A stretch of 36,235 bases of DNA from Nitrospira sp. (GTDB lineage Bacteria; Nitrospirota; Nitrospiria; Nitrospirales; Nitrospiraceae). Of the stretch, positions 16,927 through 25,560 are shown piece after piece; the stretch's first letter is position 1, and the number at the start of each line of letters is the position of its first letter. The notes under the pieces are model-generated. The model saw nothing but the letters and a program-made list of their open reading frames with translations. It was not told where the DNA came from and made no database searches. Location: positions 192,576-228,810 of the forward strand of contig SWDO01000021.1 in NCBI GenBank assembly GCA_005116895.1. The letters run 5' to 3'. The position numbers and the translations under genes were made by a program.

Positions 16927-18215
16927 CACGGCCTTTCTCCACCAACCGGTTGCTCCACAGCCGCTTCAATATTCGCTGAAGCAAGATCGGTCGAAGCCGC
17001 CTTCAACAACACCCGCCAACTGTCGAGCGCATGCTCACGTGAATACTTCCGGTCGAATGCTCGCCGCGCACAGCGTCCTGCGTCGACGACCTCAATCTTG
17101 TGGCGGAACAGTCTGAGGATACAGGCCGCCAGTGCGTCGACTTCACCGATACAGAAGCTCCACCCGCACCGTTCGCGATCAAGAATACGGGCGATCTCTC
17201 CGTCGGGATCGCCGATGTGGATGATCGGTCGGCCCGCTGCCGCGATGCCGTAGAACTTGCTTGGCACGATGAGCCCCTCCAGGGTTGGTCGCAGCGACAC
17301 GAAATGCACGTCAGGCACGCTCAGACTCCACCGCAATCGATCGGCAGATTGGTATGGATAAAACTGCACATTTTTCAAACCACGCCCCGCCGCCTCCGAC
17401 TCGAGCCATCGTCTGGCTATGCCATCGCCGATAAATACAAAGGCGATTTCATCCACGACCTTCAGCCTCTCCGCCACATCGATCATGGTCTTGAATTCAT
17501 GTACACGACCCATGTTTCCGGAATAACCAAGAACAAACTTGCCGTCGAGACCCCACTCATGGAGAAGGGGATTGTCGTGTCGTCGGACAGGCTGGATGGC
17601 ATCACCATCCGCCCAGTTTTCGATGATCGTAATCTGATCGGATGGGATACCTTCTTCACGGAGACGCTCAGCCATCACCTCACCCAACACCACATTGGCT
17701 CGGCCCGATCGCAAGGATTGGTTACGCAGCCGCTTGAGCATCGGAGCGGCAAATCGAAGTCCGTACACATCCATAGAGGTGGCGACTTCCGGAAACAAAT
17801 CCTGCACCCAATTGACCAGCACTCCTCGCTTGAGCTTGACCGCCCATGAGGCGGGAACCGACATCATCGGCGGATCGGTCTTGGCGACCACGATGTCTCC
17901 TTGGCCTACCAGTCGAAGAAGGCGCACAGTTGCGCCAAGATAAAACGTCAGATAATCAGCAGCTCGCCCCCAGAGGTTGGTTCGCCCAAACCGCGAGGTG
18001 GGCACGCGATGCACATGCACGCCGTGGATCAACTCTTCAGCGGACAGTGCAGCGTGAGGGTCGCCGTACAACTGACAACCAGTGACGACATGAATCTCCT
18101 GACCACGAGAGGCAAGATCAAAAGCCAGATCGCTTAGGAGCTGACTCGTCGCGGAATGATCGGGATAGAAGTAGCGATTGATGAAGATTATTTTTCTCGG
18201 CAGATCCGTGGGCAT
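16926..18215 (-). CDS. GT4-family glycosyltransferase (WbuB-like)
   Basis: Cytosolic retaining sugar transferase of 429 residues with GT-B fold. The N-terminal Rossmann half begins IIFINRYFYPDHSATSQLL and includes the HVVTGCQLYGD loop. The C-terminal half has GYSGNMGRVHEFKTMIDVAE, FVFIGDGIARRWLE and the nucleotide-sugar binding region LEGLIVPSKFYGIAAAGRP with the conserved Glu/Pro-Ser-Lys. It resembles GT4 enzymes of O-antigen and EPS clusters; the sugar is not predictable. Its first 98 bp overlap the 3' end of the GT2 gene in another frame, an unusually deep overlap for co-translated genes. Confidence 0.9.
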   Translation of the reverse strand: MPTDLPRKIIFINRYFYPDHSATSQLLSDLAFDLASRGQEIHVVTGCQLYGDPHAALSAEELIHGVHVHRVPTSRFGRTNLWGRAADYLTFYLGATVRLLRLVGQGDIVVAKTDPPMMSVPASWAVKLKRGVLVNWVQDLFPEVATSMDVYGLRFAAPMLKRLRNQSLRSGRANVVLGEVMAERLREEGIPSDQITIIENWADGDAIQPVRRHDNPLLHEWGLDGKFVLGYSGNMGRVHEFKTMIDVAERLKVVDEIAFVFIGDGIARRWLESEAAGRGLKNVQFYPYQSADRLRWSLSVPDVHFVSLRPTLEGLIVPSKFYGIAAAGRPIIHIGDPDGEIARILDRERCGWSFCIGEVDALAACILRLFRHKIEVVDAGRCARRAFDRKYSREHALDSWRVLLKAASTDLASANIEAAVEQPVGGERP

Positions 18216-19029
18216 TCCGTTCCTCCAATTGTTCCTTCACCTTGAGGTCGATCATGTACTCGTAGATCGCCCGGAGGTTGCAATACCGTAATCCCGCGCG
18301 ACCATCGAGAAACCCTCTTCGCACCACGCACAGATACAGGAAGACCCAGAGCGGGCGCCCTGGAAGTCGGTACGCAATCTGCTTCATAGTTTTCCGGCGA
18401 ATGATCGGCGTTGTCGACCAGAGTCCCTGAAGCACGATGTTCTCCCGTCGTTCTCCGACGAGCGTGTTCGCCTCCATCGACGAATATCGGTTATGCCGTT
18501 CAAGCCAATAGGCAACTTTCTTATTGAATGGGTAATGCAGCAGATGTTCCTTCAGAAATCTTGATTCCCCATGCGCCACATACTGTTCATTGATCTCCCG
18601 CTCGACCGTCACATGCCCAACACGAACTAATCTGCCGAACCACGTAGGATAGCCGCTGCTCCGCCGGATCCACCGTCTAAACCAATAGTCTTTTCTCCTC
18701 ATATGAAACATACTGACCGCCGGCTCAGCGGTCCCTATAGCCGCTCGCATCTCCGCCCAGAGCTCGGGTGTGACTCGTTCGTCGGCATCGACCATGAGCA
18801 CCCATGAATGCTTGTACGACACCTCGTTCAACCCAGCATTTCGTTGGGCAGCGTAATTATCAAACCTTCGCTGAACCACGCGTGCGCCCATCTCTTCCGC
18901 GATGTTGACCGTCCGGTCGCTGCTGAAAGAATTCAGAACGACGATGTCGTCAGCCTCACTCACCGACCGGATACAGTCGGCAAGGCTACATTCTTCATTC
19001 AGAGTCAAGATAAGGATAGACAGGCTCAT
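18118..19029 (-). CDS. GT2-family glycosyltransferase (WaaE/KdtX-like)
   Basis: A 303-residue GT-A enzyme. It starts MSLSILILTLNEECSLADCI, with the nucleotide-binding DDIVVLNSFSSDRT and the metal-binding DADERVTPELW. It then has the acceptor-side FHMRRKDYWFRRWIRRSSGY and EINEQYVAHGESRFLKEHLL regions seen in LPS core beta-1,4-glucosyltransferases. First gene of EPS unit B. Only 11 bp separate the TAGACT of the shared promoter module from the ATG and there is no clear Shine-Dalgarno, so the mRNA may have almost no leader. The last 30 or so residues are encoded within the following gene's start. Confidence 0.9.
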   Translation of the reverse strand: MSLSILILTLNEECSLADCIRSVSEADDIVVLNSFSSDRTVNIAEEMGARVVQRRFDNYAAQRNAGLNEVSYKHSWVLMVDADERVTPELWAEMRAAIGTAEPAVSMFHMRRKDYWFRRWIRRSSGYPTWFGRLVRVGHVTVEREINEQYVAHGESRFLKEHLLHYPFNKKVAYWLERHNRYSSMEANTLVGERRENIVLQGLWSTTPIIRRKTMKQIAYRLPGRPLWVFLYLCVVRRGFLDGRAGLRYCNLRAIYEYMIDLKVKEQLEERNAHGSAEKNNLHQSLLLSRSFRDESAPKRSGF

Positions 19030-19040
19030 AATCTCGGCAC

Positions 19041-19108
19041 AGTCTACCCCCGGAGATCAGGGGTCATGGCAACGGCAGACTTAAGTTCTTGTTACGGGAA
19101 GATTAAAA
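19041..19108 (-). promoter_or_regulatory. EPS promoter module B (upstream of the GT2 gene)
   Basis: Minus-strand order: block 1 TTTTAATCTTCCCGTAACA (19108-19090), 16 bp, block 2 GTTGCCAT (19073-19066), 19 bp, then TAGACT (19046-19041). Spacing is identical to modules C and D. The space from 19109 to 19292 shows no gene. Confidence 0.68.
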
Positions 19109-19292
19109 GAGGAACGGACCTGGCAGTCGACCAACACTCAGAACATAGCGGATCCTGTAGCCTGGTGAGGCCATCGGACAACGTCGACACAGCCTTCGTG
19201 GGAATTTAACAATAGGCTCGGCGTCGCGATAACCCTACCAGGCGATCCCGCTGGACCGCTCACCGGGAAGGAGAGCAAGGGACGCAGGATGG

Positions 19293-19994
19293 CTAGCTCG
19301 CTCGGATAGCCTGGATATGCGAGCTATCCGTATATTTCACCTCAAACCCCGCATGAGTCAGTAGTCGTTCAATCTCAACTGGAGCCAACATCTGTCCCCG
19401 GCTTTCGAGGAGTGCAAAATGCATCTCACAGAACACCCCTCTCAACTTTGGCTCCGTCAGCAGTGCCTTCATACCCTTGAACACCTCGTATTCGAAACCT
19501 TCGACGTCGATTTTGATGACGTTCGGAACAGTCCGGCTGCGCGCGACATAGCTATCAGCCGTCACAACCGTAACCTGAGCGGATGCTTCGGAACCTGGAT
19601 GCGCATTATGGTCGACCAATTGATGTGTGGCCCCGAGCGGATCTGCCGCGAGCTTCATCGTCCCCATTCCATTACTTGAAGACAAGGCAAGAGGCTCCAG
19701 CGTCACGTTAGGCTTACCGGCAAACTTTGAGCGGAGCACAGCGAAGCAGTCTGAAACAGGCTCAAACGCGACAACGGCTCCTCCACGTCCTACCTTCTCC
19801 AAGAACTTTTCGGTGTACAGACCAAGGTTTGCGCCGATATCCCATACGACATCGCCGGACTGAATGTGAGCAAGAAGCGCGGTATCGAAGTGCTCTTCGT
19901 ACCCCCGCTGAAACACAGAATGGACGGCCTTCAACTGAGATAAGATGCCCAGCTTCCTAGCGACCGATCGGGCACGAATGAGCAGGGTGTTCAT
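19293..19994 (-). CDS. FkbM-family SAM-dependent methyltransferase
   Basis: Start chosen at 19994, where AGAGGTT precedes the ATG; an upstream in-frame codon at 20075 would run into the GMC gene. The 233-residue protein has the SAM-binding motif DVVWDIGANLGLYTEKFLEK, AVVAFEPVSDCFAVLRSKF as motif II, and the family signature VIKIDVEGFEYEVFKGM. FkbM enzymes methylate sugar hydroxyls, so it probably O-methylates an EPS sugar. Last gene of unit C. Confidence 0.92.
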   Translation of the reverse strand: MNTLLIRARSVARKLGILSQLKAVHSVFQRGYEEHFDTALLAHIQSGDVVWDIGANLGLYTEKFLEKVGRGGAVVAFEPVSDCFAVLRSKFAGKPNVTLEPLALSSSNGMGTMKLAADPLGATHQLVDHNAHPGSEASAQVTVVTADSYVARSRTVPNVIKIDVEGFEYEVFKGMKALLTEPKLRGVFCEMHFALLESRGQMLAPVEIERLLTHAGFEVKYTDSSHIQAIRAS

Positions 19995-20037
19995 GAGGTA
20001 ACCTCTAGAAGGTGGAATAATATGCCTAACATTTCGC

Positions 20038-21681
20038 CTACGCTGTACTAGGACATTCGCAATCCTGTGGGGCATTCACATGCAACGGACTTGCGTCGGC
20101 AGCCAGCAACGCCCGCAGATGATCGGCCAACCGCACGGTCAATGCCAACAGCGTGAACGTGGGGTTCGCACTTCCGGCAGAGGGGAAGACCGAACAACTC
20201 GCGAGAAACAAGTTGGCAACGCCGTGAACACGCAGTTGCGGATCGGCCACACCTTCACTCGGATGCTCGCTCATCGTCGTTCCGCCGGTTTGATGATAGA
20301 CATCAATGACATCTTCAAGCCACCGATCTCCTTCTTCAAACAACTTTTGATTCCATCGTGCATCGCCAAGATCCAGCCGCTCCCATTCATGACGGAATAG
20401 GCGGACATATTCCTGCATGGTCTGTTTCTCAAGGTGCTTGATTCGCCAATTGAGGGTCAGGATCGGCATCCCCAACACATCGCGGTCGTGCCCCAAGCTC
20501 ACTGTGCTCTCAGAGTTTGGACATTGCTCCACATCCACTTGAAGGTGAAACCGCGCATTGTCGGGGTAGGCGACTCGTTGCTTTAGAAATCTGACCGCCC
20601 CAAGTCGACACATATTAGGAATATCCCTCAGGATATTGGTCCATCCCTTGACACTCGGCCAAGGATTGCGACGAGCCTGAAAACGGCGCAATCCCTCACG
20701 AAGCTCAGCAAACCCTGAATCATCAGGAGTCTCGAACAACACCTGCCCAAAACAACTCAGCAGCCTCCTGTCCCGCTGCACATCCGCACTCAGTTCAAGG
20801 CGAGCGGTACGCATCGTACCATCGATGAAGAACGGAGCAAATCCGTGCTCGAAGTTGCGTATTGACCGAGGAAATAACTCCGCCGCACGAATCGAGAGAT
20901 GGTCTTGGAAATTCTTCCCAAGATGGCCGGAATGATTACCAATGCCGCCTGAGACCACGCCTCTGGACGCCAACAAGAGTCGTATCGTCTCCAGTGTTCC
21001 TGTCGCCACGACAACGTGCTTCGCCTTGACGTCGATCACAGCCCCGTCCAGGGTACAGGCTTTGACGGAGACCACCCGTGTTCCATCATCACTGAGAGAA
21101 ATCTCTGTTACGTTCGCATGAAGGACCACCTCCACCGAGTGTGACTCCGCACAGTCCTTCCCGACAAGACGAGCCAGATTTCGCCTTACAAATGGAGGCC
21201 ATTTGGCATACCGTGCGGTGAATTGATTCGCATCGAAATCCGTCCCATGAATCGGCCATCGATTCAGTGCTCCAGGCTCGTACGGATAACCATCTACACC
21301 AAATAAATGTTCAACCCGCTGGTAATAGTCCTGCAGATCGGCATACGTGAGCGGCCATGCAACCGCACCAATCCAATCCCGATGCTCGATATCGAGCGCC
21401 GTGAGCGGCAACAGTTGCCCCCCCCAACGCGTAGAAGTCCCTCCAAGCGTTCTAAAGCGGCCCTGAAGGTACCCTCGATGTGGTAAGCCGGCAACCGTAC
21501 AGTCATAGAGCCGCTGAGTCTCCTCTTCGAGCGTGATCCCTCCGGATTCCAGCACCACGACCGTATGACCACTGCCGAGCAACTCACGAACAAGCGTCAG
21601 GCCGGCCGTCCCTGCACCGATCACGCAAATGTCCGCCGTGCGGGTTTGGCGACGGCCTCCGCGAACGAGATCGGTAATCAT
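20038..21681 (-). CDS. GMC-family FAD oxidoreductase
   Basis: A 547-residue flavoprotein that would oxidise an alcohol group. The N-terminal Rossmann motif is ADICVIGAGTAGLTLVRELL with ESGG after it. The substrate region includes FRTLGGTSTRWGGQL, and KHVVVATGTLETIRLLLASR binds FAD. The C-terminal GMC signature is HPSEGVADPQLRVHGVANLF followed by PSAGSANPTFTLLAL, carrying the usual His and Asn of the active site. The ATG at 21681 overlaps the aldo/keto reductase stop as ATGA, so both are made together. Within an EPS unit it likely modifies a sugar or lipid-linked intermediate; the substrate is unknown. Confidence 0.9.
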   Translation of the reverse strand: MITDLVRGGRRQTRTADICVIGAGTAGLTLVRELLGSGHTVVVLESGGITLEEETQRLYDCTVAGLPHRGYLQGRFRTLGGTSTRWGGQLLPLTALDIEHRDWIGAVAWPLTYADLQDYYQRVEHLFGVDGYPYEPGALNRWPIHGTDFDANQFTARYAKWPPFVRRNLARLVGKDCAESHSVEVVLHANVTEISLSDDGTRVVSVKACTLDGAVIDVKAKHVVVATGTLETIRLLLASRGVVSGGIGNHSGHLGKNFQDHLSIRAAELFPRSIRNFEHGFAPFFIDGTMRTARLELSADVQRDRRLLSCFGQVLFETPDDSGFAELREGLRRFQARRNPWPSVKGWTNILRDIPNMCRLGAVRFLKQRVAYPDNARFHLQVDVEQCPNSESTVSLGHDRDVLGMPILTLNWRIKHLEKQTMQEYVRLFRHEWERLDLGDARWNQKLFEEGDRWLEDVIDVYHQTGGTTMSEHPSEGVADPQLRVHGVANLFLASCSVFPSAGSANPTFTLLALTVRLADHLRALLAADASPLHVNAPQDCECPSTA

Positions 21682-22736
21682 GAGCTGCCCATCCGAACTC
21701 CGGAGTCGATGCACAACAATCCGAGTTCCTCAAGGATCACTCGGACCTTATCGTCTCCGATCAATTCACTCCGAACATGCTTCGTCACCGCAGCAATGTG
21801 GTGAACATTCGTGGACGCAAAGACCACCATCCCTTGTGGATTGGCATGGAGGGCATAGCTGAGCAAGAGTCGAATCTGTTCCTGAGGCGACCGAAGATCA
21901 ACACCGGTTCGCTCAGCGACGTTCTTGACCACGGAAGGCACCTGTTCACATCGTGTTTGGACCACAGGGAGTGCCGTTGAAAATGGCGCGAAGGTGAACA
22001 GGCTTGAATGCGGCGGAAGAGGGAGGCTGTTGATTTGGCGACCAGCCGCGTCGTTATCGAACTGCAGCACAGGGGTCAGACCAGGATACTGTTCGATCAG
22101 AGACAGGAGGCTGTTCGCCGTCGATGACATACCAAATCTCCGGATTTTCCCCTGCGTCTGAAGATCTTTCAGACTATCGTTCAGTTCATTCGCTATGTGG
22201 TCGCCCGGCATCGGCTCATGCAAAAACAGGATATCGACATAGTCCGTCCCAAGTTGTCGAAGGCTCATGTCCAGACTCGCTCGAAGGGAGTCCGGGGTGA
22301 ACCGCTTGGGACGATACAAAGGCTGACGAGTCTCGGCTGCGGCAGCTTTCAAACCAGGAAGCCTTGTGAAGAACCACCGGACAGGCGTCTGAAGGGACGA
22401 CAGACAACGAGTCGCCAGAGTGGGTTCAATACCGAATTTAGTGGCGACCGTAACCTGCGTTCGTTTCGACCGGATCAGCGTTCCTAGTTCTCTCTCACTC
22501 GCGCCAAGCCCATACATGCGGGCGACATCGAAATGGCGGATCCCTTGATCATAGACGGTGTCCAAAAGTCGCTGCCGGTCCGCACGAGAAGGGATACGCA
22601 TCAGCTTGGACAGGCCAAACCCCAACCGTTCCATCCCAGCCGCTGGCTCACTGACGAGTCTAATCCCGACCGACTCCCGATCCGGATCGAGAGCTGCAGT
22701 GGCCTGATTCGTTCCATTGGTCAGCCGGTTCGACAC
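21678..22736 (-). CDS. Aldo/keto reductase
   Basis: NAD(P)H-dependent TIM-barrel reductase of 352 residues starting with GTG at 22736 after AAGGAGAGCG. The catalytic tetrad is visible as Asp and Tyr in HFDVARMYGLGASERELG, Lys in VTVATKFGIEP and His in VDILFLHEPMPG. It also has the family helix SLRASLDMSLRQLGTDYVD. The C-terminal NADPH-binding loop is less clear but VVFASTNVHHIAAVTK fits. It is coupled to the GMC oxidoreductase gene by a 4-bp overlap; a paired oxidation/reduction of the same intermediate (for example epimerisation or deoxysugar formation) is an inference. Confidence 0.9.
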   Translation of the reverse strand: MSNRLTNGTNQATAALDPDRESVGIRLVSEPAAGMERLGFGLSKLMRIPSRADRQRLLDTVYDQGIRHFDVARMYGLGASERELGTLIRSKRTQVTVATKFGIEPTLATRCLSSLQTPVRWFFTRLPGLKAAAAETRQPLYRPKRFTPDSLRASLDMSLRQLGTDYVDILFLHEPMPGDHIANELNDSLKDLQTQGKIRRFGMSSTANSLLSLIEQYPGLTPVLQFDNDAAGRQINSLPLPPHSSLFTFAPFSTALPVVQTRCEQVPSVVKNVAERTGVDLRSPQEQIRLLLSYALHANPQGMVVFASTNVHHIAAVTKHVRSELIGDDKVRVILEELGLLCIDSGVRMGSS

Positions 22737-22796
22737 AAGGCGCTCTCCTTGCCTGCTATCTACCCTACCCGCACATGATGCCGGAATTGTCCGACC

Positions 22797-23369
22797 CTAT
22801 TCCCCCGGCTCAGGCTGGTATGTTCGAATCACCCGAGCGGGGTTCCCTCCCACGACGGTCCAGGGATCCACATCACGAAACACGCTGGCACGCGCACCCA
22901 CAATAGCTCCCTCCCCAATCCTCACGCCGGGGCCGATAAAGGCATCCGCCGCCACCCAGGCACGTTGCCGAATTGTAATAGGAGCAGTCGTCATCGGCCT
23001 ATTGGGCAGTTGGTAGTCATGACTGGCCGTACACAAAAAGCTATACTGGCTCACCGTTGCGCCGGCACAGAGCACGACTTTGTCCACGCAATAACAATTC
23101 ACGTCCGGTCCCAAGCAACTCATGTCACCCATCTCCAAATTCCAGGGCACCCACACCTTCACCGAGGGATAGGGATACGCACGTCGTGAAATCTTCGCGC
23201 CGAACAGACGGAGGAGAAATCGCCTCCAGCCATGGAACGCCTTGGGACTCGGACGATACGCAACCAGCCACACAAGTCGCCACAGGAACCGCAGGACTTG
23301 ATTCATGCGAGAGTGCGGACTCGGATAATACGAAGGCTCTGCGCCTTCCATGGCGCACGGTTCTGACAT
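22797..23369 (-). CDS. Left-handed beta-helix acyltransferase (WcaF-like)
   Basis: A 190-residue hexapeptide-repeat transferase, probably an acetyltransferase acting on EPS sugars or precursors. After a short basic and hydrophobic N-terminus (LRFLWRLVWLVAYRPSPKAF) come beta-helix coils: PSVKVWVPWNLEMGDMSCLG, VDKVVLCAGATVSQYSFLC, the catalytic His in TASHDYQLP, then WVAADAFIGPGVRIGEGAIV and VVGGNPARVIR, the usual acetyl-CoA-binding end. First gene of unit C; an AGGA sequence and the shared promoter module lie upstream. Confidence 0.9.
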   Translation of the reverse strand: MSEPCAMEGAEPSYYPSPHSRMNQVLRFLWRLVWLVAYRPSPKAFHGWRRFLLRLFGAKISRRAYPYPSVKVWVPWNLEMGDMSCLGPDVNCYCVDKVVLCAGATVSQYSFLCTASHDYQLPNRPMTTAPITIRQRAWVAADAFIGPGVRIGEGAIVGARASVFRDVDPWTVVGGNPARVIRTYQPEPGE

Positions 23370-23397
23370 GCCAAATTCCTACATTACCTCTTTGCCA

Positions 23398-23465
23398 ACT
23401 GTACCTTGTCGAGCAACGCCTCATCGCAACAGCGGTCTCAAATCTGTGTTATCAGAACATTAAAT
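23398..23465 (-). promoter_or_regulatory. EPS promoter module C (upstream of the WcaF-like gene)
   Basis: Minus-strand order: block 1 beginning ATTTAATGTTCTGATAACA (23465-23447), 16 bp, block 2 GTTGCGAT (23430-23423), 19 bp, then TACAGT (23403-23398). This is the most divergent copy but spacing is identical. The rest of the gap, 23466-23699, shows no gene. Confidence 0.65.
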
Positions 23466-23699
23466 TGTGGTGGAGCTGATGCCTACGAGCCACCCGACAA
23501 AGTCTGACAGCGCTCAGCACCTTCCGCGCCCCCAATGCCTGAGGATGTAGGAGGGAACGCAGCTCGGGAAGTCAGCCATACCACAGAGCGCTTCATCAAG
23601 ATCAAGACGCTCAGTCAGGCTCCCACTCCACACAGTCACCCAGGCCACGTGCATGCTAAATTTCCATGAGCCTGATGCGTTCACATGCGGCTTCGGTCA

Positions 23700-24317
23700 T
23701 TATCTGGGCCGGCCTGGATGCGTCCCTCGTCTCGTCGGTTCTGCCAACATGGCTTCATGGATCGCGTGCTCCTGCTCGTTGAATCGATAGCGCAGTACTC
23801 GGGCCGGAACGCCTCCGACGATCGCATAGGGGGGAACATCTTTGGTCACGACAGCGCCGGCCCCGACGATTGCCCCGTTGCCGATCGTAATTCCGCGCAG
23901 GAGGATGGCCCCATGCCCCACAAGCACATCAGCGCCGATTCTCGTGACACACGACGGAGGGCGACCTGAAAATACGATCGGTGTGCCGGGTGTGTCGCAA
24001 TAGTGGTCGCGCCCGACGACAGCGACATGCGCGGACAGCGACGAGTAGTGTCCGATGTGAACCTGTGGTGACAGTTGGCTATATGGGCCGATGTACACGT
24101 AGTCGCCCGCAATCAGCCCCTCCTCAATGTACACCGCCTTTCCAACATGGAAGCCCTTTCCGGTTCGAGCATCCGGATACCACACCATCCGCAGGAACCA
24201 GGCACGAAGCCCCTTGAGTTGCTCTTTCGCGAGCTGCCATACCGCGAGCGAATCACGCGGTGACGTGTCTCGTCTCTCCACGTTCTTGCGCAACGGAATG
24301 GAACGTGGATCATCCAA
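23700..24317 (-). CDS. Left-handed beta-helix acyltransferase (CapG/WcaB-like)
   Basis: A 205-residue hexapeptide-repeat transferase. A 70-residue N-terminal part ([20 protein letters not shown]) precedes repeats with [20 protein letters not shown], the catalytic His in [12 protein letters not shown], and [20 protein letters not shown] plus [20 protein letters not shown] and [13 protein letters not shown]. The start is TTG at 24317, with GAGG upstream, inside the end of the polymerase gene (8-bp overlap); no in-frame ATG occurs before residue 44. Last gene of unit D. It probably acetylates an EPS sugar. Confidence 0.88.
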   Translation of the reverse strand: MDDPRSIPLRKNVERRDTSPRDSLAVWQLAKEQLKGLRAWFLRMVWYPDARTGKGFHVGKAVYIEEGLIAGDYVYIGPYSQLSPQVHIGHYSSLSAHVAVVGRDHYCDTPGTPIVFSGRPPSCVTRIGADVLVGHGAILLRGITIGNGAIVGAGAVVTKDVPPYAIVGGVPARVLRYRFNEQEHAIHEAMLAEPTRRGTHPGRPR

Positions 24318-25560
24318 CGGTCGAATCCTCGATCACGGGAAAGGCCAGTTCATCCTCTTCCGGCAGAGGATCAGCATCCCATTGTGGTTGCATCACCGCG
24401 AGCAGAAACAGGAGTGACGTCGGATTCCCGACATTGAGCAGAAATCGCTCGAACACGGCGAGAAAAAGATAGCCGACACTCAGTCCCAAGAGAAGGCTTG
24501 GGACGAATCCCCCTTCCGGCCGTTGTGCTCTCACCCACAGGATCTGCAGGCCCCGTGCGATCAGGCAGGCAATCGCCAGAAACCCGATGAGTCCAAGCTC
24601 AGCAAGTGTCGCGAGGTAGCCGTTGTGCGAGGATGAGTCGACGCGTAACAGAAATTCATGGGCGCGAAAGCCCACGCCGATGAAGGGATTGCGCAGAAAC
24701 AACTCCCAGGTCCACTTCCAGGCTTCCAGACGTCCTGATGCCCCCGATCCGATGCCTCGATCGGCCGTGCTAAGTGAATAGAGACGGTCCAAGGTGTCGT
24801 ACACCTGTCCTCCGTACATCAGTACCGTACCGGCGACGAACAGACATCCGACACCAAACAGCAACAGCACCGGTCTTCCGTGACTACGGAGACGGAGCCA
24901 TCCAGTCACCGTCAGCCCCAGCACAACCGCGATGGCAGCGGCTCGCGAACCGGTAAGAACGATCACCGTCGCGATTAATCCCATCACGACCAACCTGATT
25001 GCCAGTGTGCGGATGGCCATGGCCGCCATGAACACCGACGCGGACACCAGAGCGATGGTATTCGGGTTCAAAATATTTTTCCCCGTCCCTAACCTCGTCC
25101 CAGGCACATAGTCATACCAGGCGAAGGCGACTAAGAGTCCGGTCGTCAGCACCGCAAACAGTTTTAATCCCTGCTCATACTGCTCCGCATCGAGATTGCT
25201 GTTGAATTGCAGGGCCAGCCAGAGGCCCAGCAATGTCAGCACGACATACCCGGACGAGAGGAGCGCGACAGGACTGAAAAAACTCGACAAGATCGAGAAT
25301 ATTCCGAACAGCACCACGGCGACCGTCCCGAGCATGGACATGGCATCAGGAACGAATCGACAACGCGCGACCATGAAATAGGCGAGCGGCCACGTCACAG
25401 CAGCGCCAATCCACACCATCGACGTGATGGCTTCCCGTCCTGCGTCTAATCTCCCAAACAAGGAGGCAGCGAACACTCCCGCCAGCCAGACACCCAACAC
25501 GATGCCTACCCACGAACGCGGGTGAGTTTCATCTAGAAACATGTCATCTGCGTCAGTCAT
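24310..25560 (-). CDS. O-antigen ligase/Wzy-like polymerase
   Basis: A 416-residue protein with ten or more predicted membrane helices and a large periplasmic loop, the plan of the Wzy_C/WaaL family. Signature parts are [23 protein letters not shown] ([20 protein letters not shown]), the loop with [20 protein letters not shown], then [14 protein letters not shown] and the conserved His-Asn in [20 protein letters not shown]. It would polymerise or ligate lipid-linked EPS repeat units in the periplasm. Its ATG overlaps the flippase stop as ATGA. Confidence 0.9.
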   Translation of the reverse strand: MTDADDMFLDETHPRSWVGIVLGVWLAGVFAASLFGRLDAGREAITSMVWIGAAVTWPLAYFMVARCRFVPDAMSMLGTVAVVLFGIFSILSSFFSPVALLSSGYVVLTLLGLWLALQFNSNLDAEQYEQGLKLFAVLTTGLLVAFAWYDYVPGTRLGTGKNILNPNTIALVSASVFMAAMAIRTLAIRLVVMGLIATVIVLTGSRAAAIAVVLGLTVTGWLRLRSHGRPVLLLFGVGCLFVAGTVLMYGGQVYDTLDRLYSLSTADRGIGSGASGRLEAWKWTWELFLRNPFIGVGFRAHEFLLRVDSSSHNGYLATLAELGLIGFLAIACLIARGLQILWVRAQRPEGGFVPSLLLGLSVGYLFLAVFERFLLNVGNPTSLLFLLAVMQPQWDADPLPEEDELAFPVIEDSTVG

